Assembly: GCF_001741865.1 (NCBI RefSeq)
Contig: NZ_CP017147.1
Coordinates: 3,525,001-3,589,000, forward strand
Reading direction: 5' to 3'
DNA: 64,000 nt
DNA from: Bosea vaviloviae
GTDB lineage: Bacteria; Pseudomonadota; Alphaproteobacteria; Rhizobiales; Beijerinckiaceae
Shown here: positions 9,101 to 15,245 of the stretch, piece after piece
Numbering within the stretch: position 1 is the stretch's first letter
How the letters are laid out: every line of letters begins with the position of its first letter
The notes under the pieces: generated by a model
What the model was told of the DNA's origin: nothing
Seen by the model: only the letters and a program-made list of their open reading frames with translations
Database searches by the model: none
Made by a program: the position numbers and the translations under genes

Positions 9101-9323
9101 GCTGCCGATCGCGCTCGGCGCCGGCGCCAGCGCCGAGCTGCGCCAGCCGCTCGGCATCGCCGTGGTCGGTGGGCTGATGATCTCGCAGGTGCTGACGCTG
9201 TTCATCACCCCGGTGCTGTTCCTCTACATGGAGCGGCTCTCGAACGGGCTCGACTGGCTGTTCACGCGCAAGAAGAAGCTGGGAGAGGCGGCCGCGCACG
9301 CCCATCCCGCTCCGGCGGAGTAG
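6186..9323 (+). CDS. RND-family efflux transporter permease (HAE-1/AcrB-like)
   Basis: 1045 aa, full length for AcrB/MexF-type pumps. The first membrane helix lies at about residues 10-30, then a large periplasmic porter loop, six helices (about 335-550), a second porter loop and six more helices. The proton-relay pair D401-D402 sits in SVGLVVDDAIVMLENI, and the conserved lysine in IGIVKKNAIMMIDVAL (about residue 926) is present. Drug/proton antiport across the inner membrane is expected. Translation starts at GTG within the adaptor stop (GTGA), indicating coupling. Substrate range cannot be predicted, but MarR control suggests aromatic or lipophilic compounds. Confidence 0.95.
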   Translation: MNISGFCIRHPVATILMSASLVLAGLFAYRFLPVAALPRAEFPVVNVSAQLPGASPDTMATSVATPLVKQFATIAGIDSIATTNAQGSTSIAIQFVLNRNIDAAAADVQAAITRAQKQLPLEMTTPPSYRKVNPADAPIILMALKSDVVPLSQLDAFAQQVISPALSTVDGVAQVLIFGSQKYAVRIQIDPIALAARGIGVDDLQAAITATNANTPVGTLQNTSQQLTIQARTQLADAAQFANVIIATRNGKPVRLGDVAKVIDSVENSLTSSAYDGMPAVVLAVQRQPDANTVEVVDKVKAMLPAFSEQLPAAASLSLLNDRSVSIRMAVDDVQFTLLLTIGLVVMVIFAFLRRLAATFIPAVAVPISIIATLAAMYAFGFSIDNISLLGLTLSVGLVVDDAIVMLENIVRHMEEDGIPAYEAALKGAGEIGFTIISISLSLVAVFIPVLLMGGVIGRIFNEFAVVVTVSILASAFVSLTLTPMLCSRLLSGYSEHHKENAFGRVLEAGFDGILRGYDRALTVCLRFQPVMLLAFFGTLALSVWLLQSAPKGFFPQEDIGQLQVATEARQDVSFPAMQALQAQVADVFSRSPFVAHVASTVGGSSGNAGALNAGRLFVELKPQNERPPLPAVLAGLRRDLAPIAGITAYMTPVQNLNIGARASKSQYQLVVQGLDQGLMNEWSLKLADAMARDPATFIDVTTDLQNSAAEATLVIDRDKANQLKIGSDILRSTLYSGFGVRQVSTIYTTGDSYQVIVEFDPKGGWSADKLDQIRIRASNGNLVPLSAFARVERTTGLLTVNQLGQLPAVTISYNLPAGVALGDSVTKIEALKAEINLPKSLSTTLAGTAKTFQDSLANQGLLIAGAILTIYIVLGILYESFIHPLTILTGLPSAAIGALGALRLFGLDLSVIAIIGLLMLIGIVKKNAIMMIDVALVLKREGKTPQDAIHQACVMRFRPILMTTLAALMGTLPIALGAGASAELRQPLGIAVVGGLMISQVLTLFITPVLFLYMERLSNGLDWLFTRKKKLGEAAAHAHPAPAE

Positions 9324-9341
9324 GAGTGGGGGCTCCGCGTT

Positions 9342-11066
9342 TCAGCCCACCGAATGTGATGTGGCGCGCACCGCCTCCAGACGAGGCTCGTCTGCGCCGT
9401 CGGCGGGCAGCAGCCAGCCCTTATAGTGCGTCAGCAGCCCGATGAAGGGCAGCGTCAGCTTCACGTCGAAGCGGAAGCGCCCCTCAGTGTCGGCATATTC
9501 CAGCGCGTCTGACTTCGGCAGCAGGAACGCGGGCAGGGGCAGGCCCAGGCAACGCAGGCTTGCGACGGGAAGCGCGAGCCCGCCATCGCGCGCGGCCGGG
9601 TCGAGCCTGAAGGATAATGGCCCGAACGCCTCGAAAAGCGCGCCCTTGGCATCCGTCGAGAGCCGCGACGAGAACCGAGCCCCGCCGAAGTTTCGCGTCC
9701 AGAGCTCGGCCGGGCCGGAGGGGGAGGCGATGCGCTCGATGGAGAAGGTGAGCGGGATGTCCCGGCCGGCAGGCGGCAGGCCGATGATCTTGCGCAGCAG
9801 CCGGGCGATGAAGCCGTCGCCGGTCTCGATCTCGGAACGGCCATGCCAGACCGGCGGGCCGTTTTTGCCATGCAGAGCCTGGAGCGGCGCGGCCAGCGCC
9901 GCGAAGGCCGTCTCGCCGAGGGCGGCCTCGAAGACCGCTTCGCCATGACTTGTCGTCTGGCGATGCGTGCTGATCGCATAGGGCGTCATTTCAGCCGCGA
10001 TGGCGGCGAGCGTCAGTGCACCGGCTGCCGGCCGCGCTCCGGGCGCGATCTGCCCTGCGAGCAAGGCGCGCAATGCGGCCGCAGCGGGCAGCGTCGGGAC
10101 ATGCGGCCCATCGCCTTGCTCGGCCAGCAGAGACCAGCGCGCCGTCCGCAATTCGCCGTTCGCATCGAGCCCCGTCGCCTCGACCAGCATGCCGCCGCGA
10201 TCGGAGGTCGGCAGCCGCGTCAGCCTGCGCCCCGCCAGCAGGGCCGGGATCAATGGCTTCAATTCGCCGAGCCAGCCGCGCTTGCGCAATCGCGCCAGCA
10301 TGCCGATGCCGAACTGCTCGATCGGCGATTCGAGGCCGGCCTGGAAGGCGATGCGCGAGCGCACATCGAGCCGCGGGCCGAGCCATTGCGCATCGACCGT
10401 CTCGACGGCCGCGACCCGGCGCGAGCCGAGACCCGGCATCGCCACCCGCCGCCCATCGACCCAGCCATGCGTCTCCTGGAGTTCGCCTTCGCACCAGATC
10501 GGAATAGGCCTGCCGGCATAGCTCAGGATCGCGGCGATCACCGCCTCGCCGACCTCGCTGCGCCCGCCGGGCGTGATCGTGATGTCGAGCGTGTCGATGC
10601 GCCGCCAGCCTTCGGTCAACGCTGTCACAGCAGCCGAGGACAAGGCTGGCGTCGAGCTCGCACCGGCGAGCGCGACGAGCCCGCGCTCGTGGGCGAGGCC
10701 GTCCAGCGCCGGGCCGAAACCGAGGATGTAGTCGCGCGCATCGGCGAGATCGACGACATGGGCGCCGGCCGTCAGCGCGGCACGCGGAACGTCATAGCTT
10801 GCTCCCTGGAACGGCCCGGAGGCGTCGATGACCAGCCAGGGCGAGAGTATCGCCAACGCCGAGTCGAGATCGCGCCGGTGGTCGAGGCCGATGCCCAGGA
10901 TGGTCGTCGTCGCGGCGGTCGCGATGCTGTCGGCGAGCGCGCGCGCTTTGGCTTGGCTGCGCGAGGTGATGGTGAGGTCGAGCCCGTCCATGCCGGCAAG
11001 ATGCCGGGCGAGCCTTTGCCCGAAGACGCCGGTTCCGCCGATCAGCAGCACGCGTTTGGTCGTCAT
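9342..11066 (-). CDS. Saccharopine-dehydrogenase-like NAD(P)-binding protein fused to a DUF4166 domain
   Basis: 574 aa. The N-terminal Rossmann segment RVLLIGGTGVFGQRLARHL (residues about 5-23) and following LVIDASGPFQGASYDVPRAA match the saccharopine dehydrogenase NADP-binding fold. The C-terminal about 190 residues (from FEAALGETAFAALAAPLQAL to FIGLLTHYKGWLLP) resemble DUF4166, and the same domain is encoded alone by the gene at 11488-12156. It is the last gene of a three-gene operon joined by ATGA overlaps. The reaction is unknown; such fusions are annotated only as SDR or saccharopine-dehydrogenase-like. A role in modifying a lipid or polyketide-like substrate would be speculation. Confidence 0.8.
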   Translation of the reverse strand: MTTKRVLLIGGTGVFGQRLARHLAGMDGLDLTITSRSQAKARALADSIATAATTTILGIGLDHRRDLDSALAILSPWLVIDASGPFQGASYDVPRAALTAGAHVVDLADARDYILGFGPALDGLAHERGLVALAGASSTPALSSAAVTALTEGWRRIDTLDITITPGGRSEVGEAVIAAILSYAGRPIPIWCEGELQETHGWVDGRRVAMPGLGSRRVAAVETVDAQWLGPRLDVRSRIAFQAGLESPIEQFGIGMLARLRKRGWLGELKPLIPALLAGRRLTRLPTSDRGGMLVEATGLDANGELRTARWSLLAEQGDGPHVPTLPAAAALRALLAGQIAPGARPAAGALTLAAIAAEMTPYAISTHRQTTSHGEAVFEAALGETAFAALAAPLQALHGKNGPPVWHGRSEIETGDGFIARLLRKIIGLPPAGRDIPLTFSIERIASPSGPAELWTRNFGGARFSSRLSTDAKGALFEAFGPLSFRLDPAARDGGLALPVASLRCLGLPLPAFLLPKSDALEYADTEGRFRFDVKLTLPFIGLLTHYKGWLLPADGADEPRLEAVRATSHSVG

Positions 11067-11491
11067 GATGCCTCGGGCAGGCTGAAGCGGTGGCGCTGGG
11101 CCGGATCGGGCATCTCGCAGGAGCTCTTCTGGCCGAACAGGCGATAGCGGTTGCGTGCGATGCGGTCATAAAGCCAGTCGCGCAGGGCGCGCGGCAAGAA
11201 TTGCCCCGCCAGCAGCAGCCGCGCCGGGCCGCCGAGATGCCTGATCAAAGCGAGCACGCCGTCAGATTTCGGCAAGGCGACGCTGTTCTCGATGAACAGG
11301 AAGCTTTCGGGGGCGTCGGGATCGATGCCATGGGCCAGCGCCAGTTCGCGCCCTTCGCGCGACTGGATCGCGACGAAGCGCATCGCCTGGTCGCGCTCAT
11401 GCTGCAAAGCGTAGCGCACGCCGCCCGAGCAGAGCACGCAGACGCCGTCATAGAGCCAGATCAGCGGGGTGTTCCCAGGAGGCTGGCTCAT
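11063..11491 (-). CDS. DCC-family thiol-disulfide oxidoreductase-like protein (DUF393)
   Basis: 142 aa. The N-terminal WLYDGVCVLCSGGVRYAL carries the D-x-x-C-x-x-C pattern that defines the DCC family, a thioredoxin-fold group with a presumed redox-active CxxC. Further family features are FVAIQSREGRELA and the central SFLFIENSVALPKSDGVL. There is no signal peptide or membrane segment. It overlaps its downstream neighbour by four bases (ATGA) and the upstream DUF4166 gene in the same way, so the three products are translationally coupled. Function in this setting is unknown. Confidence 0.85.
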   Translation of the reverse strand: MSQPPGNTPLIWLYDGVCVLCSGGVRYALQHERDQAMRFVAIQSREGRELALAHGIDPDAPESFLFIENSVALPKSDGVLALIRHLGGPARLLLAGQFLPRALRDWLYDRIARNRYRLFGQKSSCEMPDPAQRHRFSLPEAS

Positions 11492-12156
11492 GAATGCTGG
11501 TCCCGGTAATGCCCGGTCTGATCAAGCAATTCGCCGAAGAGCGGGTGGGCGAGGTGCAGCGTGAAGGCGAAGGCGCCGGGGCCGGTCTCGGCATGGCTGA
11601 CGGTCAGCGCGCCGGGCGAGAGCCAGGCGGGCAAGGGCAGCCGGAAACGGCCGAGCTGGAGGTTGTAGCCGGCGCTGCGAAACAGCAGCGTCCCGCCTTC
11701 GACATGGAGCGTCAGCGCCATCGCGATGCCGAAGCCGATATACTCCTCCAGCCCGGTCGGGCCCGAGAAGCGCTTGGCGGAATGGATGACCTGCGGAAAG
11801 CCGGCCTGCTTGGCGTAAAGCCGGGTCCAGACCTGGCCGCCGGTCGTGGCATCCTCGGTCACGGTGACGACGCTGGCGACGTCCGTATCCAAGCAGATCG
11901 GCAAGGGCGCGCCGATCAGGCGCAGCGCCTGCGACAGGATGCGCCCGGCCCGGTTCATGCGCAGCTCGGTGATCCGCCCGACATAGGCCGCGGCGGCGTT
12001 GCCGCTCAAGCGCTTGGAGAAGCGGCGCTGGACGTCGGCGGGAAGGTCGCTCCATGACCGGGTGCCTAGCAGGGCGCGGAAGCGCAGATCGGTAAGGGCG
12101 GGCGTCGTGGCATGCCCGGCGGGCTCTTGTGTCTGCCTGTGTGCATGAGCCGACAT
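11488..12156 (-). CDS. Stand-alone DUF4166 domain protein
   Basis: 222 aa. The sequence is a single DUF4166-like domain: an N-terminal FRALLGTRSWSDLPADVQRRF, a middle VWTRLYAKQAGFPQVIHSAK and a C-terminal LPLPAWLSPGALTVSHAE then FGELLDQTGHYRD. These three blocks align by eye with the C-terminus of the dehydrogenase-like protein at 9342-11066 (LWTRNFGGARFSSRL, LGLPLPAFLLPKSDALEYAD, FIGLLTHYKGW), suggesting duplication inside one operon. No catalytic residues can be assigned. A GGAG lies about 11 bases before the ATG, and a family D repeat lies immediately upstream. Confidence 0.75.
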   Translation of the reverse strand: MSAHAHRQTQEPAGHATTPALTDLRFRALLGTRSWSDLPADVQRRFSKRLSGNAAAAYVGRITELRMNRAGRILSQALRLIGAPLPICLDTDVASVVTVTEDATTGGQVWTRLYAKQAGFPQVIHSAKRFSGPTGLEEYIGFGIAMALTLHVEGGTLLFRSAGYNLQLGRFRLPLPAWLSPGALTVSHAETGPGAFAFTLHLAHPLFGELLDQTGHYRDQHS

Positions 12157-12167
12157 GGTGGCTTGCT

Positions 12168-12226
12168 CCAGCTCTTTGTTTCAACGCGTTGTCTTCACGC
12201 GAACCAGTATCCGCTTCGCTCGAAAA
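12168..12226 (-). repeat. Dispersed intergenic repeat, family D (copy 1)
   Basis: Read on the minus strand it runs from a GAGCGAAGCGGATACTGGTT core to AACGCGTTGAAACAAAGAGC. A related copy is at 16851-16935. It fills most of the gap between the GbsR-type gene and the DUF4166 operon. Confidence 0.6.
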
Positions 12227-12245
12227 CGCTCCAAACCCGCCCGTT

Positions 12246-12803
12246 TCAGCCCTTTCCTCCGGGGAGGAAGGAGGCGATCTTCGATCCCAGCCGGATCAGC
12301 ATGTCGCGCTTGCCCTGCGGGATCGACAGCATCTGGCCGTACCAGCGGTCGAGCGCGGCGGTGAACTCCAGCATGTCGTGCAGGCGTTGCCGCGCGACCG
12401 GGGTGACCTTTGGGTCATGGTCTGCCTTCTCGACGCAATTGCGCAGCGCCGTCAGCGCCGGGTCGATCTCGCGCTGCTTGCGGCCGGCCGCGATGCGCGC
12501 CGCGATCTCCCAGACATTGGTCTCGGCCTCGAAATGGTCGCGCCGGTCCTGCCGCATGGGCACGCGCCGGATCAGGTTCCAGCCCAGCAATTCCTTGATC
12601 GAGTTGGAGACGTTGGAACGGGCCATGTCGAGGCTCTCGGCAATGTCCTCGGCGGTCAGCGGCCGCTCGGCCAGATAGAGGAAGGCGTGGATCTGGCTGA
12701 TCGAGCGGTTGACGCCCCACTGTCCGCCGAGATCGCCCCATTGCAGGATGAAGGCCTCGAGCGGTTCGGGGAGTTCTTCTCTCGTGTCTGTGATTTCTGT
12801 CAT
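12246..12803 (-). CDS. GbsR/MarR-type transcriptional regulator
   Basis: 185 aa. A winged helix-turn-helix (LTAEDIAESLDMARSNVSNSIKELLGWNLIRRV, residues about 50-80) and the preceding GVNRSISQIHAFLYLAERPL are characteristic of the GbsR branch of MarR-like regulators; RRDHFEAETNVWEIAARI continues the family pattern. The ATG at 12803 lies only six bases after a good -10 hexamer, so the message is probably leaderless. A perfect 20-base palindrome covers the start codon, pointing to autorepression. It is downstream of the acyl-CoA dehydrogenase, kinase and GMC oxidoreductase genes on the same strand and is likely their regulator. The open frame extends further upstream, but that part overlaps the dehydrogenase gene and is not coding. 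Confidence 0.88.
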   Translation of the reverse strand: MTEITDTREELPEPLEAFILQWGDLGGQWGVNRSISQIHAFLYLAERPLTAEDIAESLDMARSNVSNSIKELLGWNLIRRVPMRQDRRDHFEAETNVWEIAARIAAGRKQREIDPALTALRNCVEKADHDPKVTPVARQRLHDMLEFTAALDRWYGQMLSIPQGKRDMLIRLGSKIASFLPGGKG

Positions 12804-12812
12804 GACAGAAAT
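12793..12812. promoter_or_regulatory. Perfect 20-bp palindrome over the GbsR start codon
   Basis: ATTTCTGTCATGACAGAAAT is a perfect inverted repeat. Its centre contains the ATG of the regulator gene, and its outer edge overlaps the predicted -10 element. Binding of the encoded regulator would block both transcription start and translation start. Identity of the binding protein is inference. Confidence 0.7.
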
Positions 12813-12838
12813 ATAAGACAAGGCGCCGGCCGGCGCAA
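12810..12838 (-). promoter_or_regulatory. Predicted sigma70-type promoter for the GbsR-type gene (leaderless)
   Basis: On the minus strand, TTGCGC (12838-12833) and TATATT (12815-12810) are separated by exactly 17 bases. The expected transcription start is at or next to the A of the ATG at 12803, and no ribosome-binding site precedes that ATG. Confidence 0.6.
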
Positions 12839-12853
12839 GCCTCTCCTCGGGAG

Positions 12854-14128
12854 CTATTCGGCGGCCGGCTTCTGATAGGGCGCCTTGACCCCTTGCTCGG
12901 CGAAGGTCGAGCGGTTGGCGCCCTGGCGCTTCTTGATCTCGGCGCGGGCGATGGTGCGCAGATGCACCTCGTCGGGGCCGTCGATGAAGCGCAGCGCCCG
13001 GCCCCAGGAGTAGATGAAGGCCAGCGGCGTGTCGTTGGAGAGCCCGCCGGCGCCGAAGACCTGCATGGCGCGGTCGGCGATCCGGGTCTGGAGCCGGGTC
13101 GCGGCGACCTTGATGGCGGAGACCTCGACACGCGCGGCTTTGTTGCCGTGAGTGTCCATCATCCAGGCGGCGCGCAGGCAGAGCAGCCGGGCCTGGTCGA
13201 TCTCCATGCGCCCCTCGGCGATCCAGTCCTGCACATTGGCATAGTCGGCGAGCTGGCGGCTGAAGGCTTTTCGCTGCAGCGCGCGCTCGATCATCAGTTC
13301 GAGCGCGACCTCGCATTGGCCGATCGAGCGCATGCAATGGTGGATGCGGCCGGGTCCGAGCCGCGCCTGCGCCAGCGCGAAGCCCGCGCCTTCCTCGCCC
13401 AGGATATTGGCGGCGGGCACGCGGACATGGTCGAAATCGGTCTCGGTGTGCCCCTCGGGAGAGAAATGGTTCAGCAGCGGCAGGTTGCGCATCACGGTGA
13501 GGCCGGGTGCATCCATCGGCACGATCACCATGGAATGGCGCTTATGCGGATCGGCCTCGGGGCGCGTATCCGAGAGCCCCATCACGATGCAGAATTTGAC
13601 GTTGGGATGCAGCGCCCCGGTCGTCCACCATTTCCGGCCGGTGATGACGTAGTCGTCGCCGTCGCGGATGATCGTGGTCTGCAGGTTGGTCGGGTCCGAC
13701 GAGGCGACGCCGGGCTCGGTAATGCCGACGCAGGAGCGGATCTCGCCATTCATCAGTGGCACGAGCCAGCGCGAGCGCTGCTCGGGCGTTGCGAACATGT
13801 GCAGGATTTCCATGTTCCCGGTGTCGGGTGCGTTGCAGTTGAACACCTCCGAGGACCAGTAGATCCGCCCCATGATCTCGGCGAGCGGTGCATATTCGAG
13901 ATTGCTTAGCCTTGTGCCGGGCTCGTCCGCCTTCAAGGCGGGCAGGAACAGGTTCCACAGGCCGGCCGCCTTGGCCTTGGCCTTCAAGCCATCGATCAGC
14001 GCCATCGGATAGCGCCCGGCCTCGACCTCATCTTTCCAGGCGGCATCGGCCGGCTGGACATGGGCATCCATGAAATCCTGGAGCTTTGCCCGCAGGGCCT
14101 CGACCTTGTCGGAATAGGCGAAATCCAT
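12854..14128 (-). CDS. Acyl-CoA dehydrogenase family protein, ACAD10/ACAD11/LvaC-like
   Basis: 424 aa with the usual N-terminal helical, middle beta (CVGITEPGVASSDPTNL, then GRKWWTTGA) and C-terminal helical domains. At the site where MCAD-type enzymes have the catalytic Glu, this protein has Asp: FIDGPDEVH, D383. That DGPDEVH motif and RLGPGRIHHCMR mark the ACAD10/11-like branch. In the lva pathway and mammalian ACAD10/11, such a domain works with an APH-type kinase to convert a 4-phosphoacyl-CoA onward. Here the kinase gene lies 12 bases upstream, which supports that reading. Distinguishing this from a plain long- or branched-chain dehydrogenase needs biochemistry. Confidence 0.87.
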   Translation of the reverse strand: MDFAYSDKVEALRAKLQDFMDAHVQPADAAWKDEVEAGRYPMALIDGLKAKAKAAGLWNLFLPALKADEPGTRLSNLEYAPLAEIMGRIYWSSEVFNCNAPDTGNMEILHMFATPEQRSRWLVPLMNGEIRSCVGITEPGVASSDPTNLQTTIIRDGDDYVITGRKWWTTGALHPNVKFCIVMGLSDTRPEADPHKRHSMVIVPMDAPGLTVMRNLPLLNHFSPEGHTETDFDHVRVPAANILGEEGAGFALAQARLGPGRIHHCMRSIGQCEVALELMIERALQRKAFSRQLADYANVQDWIAEGRMEIDQARLLCLRAAWMMDTHGNKAARVEVSAIKVAATRLQTRIADRAMQVFGAGGLSNDTPLAFIYSWGRALRFIDGPDEVHLRTIARAEIKKRQGANRSTFAEQGVKAPYQKPAAE

Positions 14129-14140
14129 GGCGGTCCTCGT

Positions 14141-15196
14141 TCAGCTTTTGTCGTTGATCACGGCGTCAGCCCGCAGCGCGAAACTCTCCGCCATCGCGCC
14201 GACCGCGACCGCATTCTCCGCCGCCGCATTGCCCGATTTCGCGCGGGCCGCGATACCGTCGAGAATGACGGCGAAACGAAACAGCGAGAAGGCGAGGTGG
14301 AAGCGCCCGGGCCCACTAGTGCGCCCGGCGGCGGCGCAATAGCGCTCAAGATATTCTGCCTGCGTCGGGATGCCGAGCGCCGCGCGGTCGAGCCCGACAA
14401 TGCCGGCATACATCGTCGGCGTCGAATGCCAGGGCAGGCAGGAGAAGGCGACATCCGAGAGCGGGTGCCCGAGCGTCGCGAGCTCCCAGTCCAGCACGGC
14501 GACGATCTGCGGCCGGTCGGGTGCGAACATCAGATTGCCGAGCCGGAAATCGCCATGGACGATCGTCGTGTCCGCACTCTCGTCGAGATTCTCGCTCAGC
14601 CAGTCGATGGCGCGCTCGATCGCCGGGATGGGCCGAGTCTTGGTCTCGCGCCATTGTCCGCCCCAGCGCCTGAGCTGGCGGGCATAATAGTTCCCGGGCT
14701 TGCCGAAATCGGCGAGGCCAGCCGCCTGCCAGTCGAAGCGATGCAGCGCGGCCAGCGTATCGGCCATGGCGAAATACAGGGCGCGGCGATCATCGCTGGA
14801 AACGCCGGGCAAGGCGGTGTCGTGGAAGACGCGGCCCTCCAGCCGCTCCATCAGATAGAAGGGCGTGCCGACGACATCATCCTGCTCGTGCAGCAGCAGC
14901 ACCGGCGGCACGGGGACATGCGAGCCTGCCAGCGCCGTGAGGATGCGGTACTCGCGCTCGACCGCATGCGCCGAGGGCAGCAATGGCCCCGGCGGCTTCT
15001 TTCGCAGCACCAGCCGCGTGCCGGCATCCGGATAGGACAGGAAGAAGGTCGGGTTCGACTGGCCGCCGCTGATCCGCTCCAGCGCCATCGCGCCGCCGGT
15101 CCGGCCGGGCAGGGCGGAGCGCAGGAAGGCGTCGAGCCGCGCGGGGTCGAATTCCAGGGCTGCCGAGGTTGGGCCGGTCGTCATGCCCGGCATCAT
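14141..15196 (-). CDS. APH-type phosphotransferase family kinase (ACAD10/LvaA-like)
   Basis: About 351 aa. The protein-kinase-like fold is marked by VHGDFRLGNLMF (catalytic loop, H214-G-D-F) and VLDWELATLGHPLSD (metal-binding D236). The N-terminal RISGGQSNPTFFLSY is the nucleotide loop. LRKKPPGPLLPSAHAVEREY and TPFYLMERLEGRVF are typical of the subgroup found beside or fused to acyl-CoA dehydrogenases. The likely role is phosphorylation of a hydroxyacyl-CoA, not aminoglycoside resistance. It sits between the GMC oxidoreductase and the dehydrogenase in one operon. The start is uncertain among ATGs at 15196, 15193 and 15184 and a TTG at 15220; none has a clear ribosome site. Confidence 0.85.
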   Translation of the reverse strand: MMPGMTTGPTSAALEFDPARLDAFLRSALPGRTGGAMALERISGGQSNPTFFLSYPDAGTRLVLRKKPPGPLLPSAHAVEREYRILTALAGSHVPVPPVLLLHEQDDVVGTPFYLMERLEGRVFHDTALPGVSSDDRRALYFAMADTLAALHRFDWQAAGLADFGKPGNYYARQLRRWGGQWRETKTRPIPAIERAIDWLSENLDESADTTIVHGDFRLGNLMFAPDRPQIVAVLDWELATLGHPLSDVAFSCLPWHSTPTMYAGIVGLDRAALGIPTQAEYLERYCAAAGRTSGPGRFHLAFSLFRFAVILDGIAARAKSGNAAAENAVAVGAMAESFALRADAVINDKS

Positions 15197-15245
15197 CGTG
15201 AGGCCGGAGGGGGAGGTCAACGCGACGATCGGCGCAGGCCGGGTT

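Noticed and set aside
8073..9305. Long minus-strand open frame opposite the RND permease
   Set aside because: Composed of Arg, Asp and His-rich low-complexity sequence, as expected from the complement of a GC-rich gene; the plus strand has a full RND protein.
12804..13337. Upstream extension of the GbsR-type frame
   Set aside because: Antiparallel-free but overlapping the acyl-CoA dehydrogenase gene; promoter and palindrome place the start at 12803.
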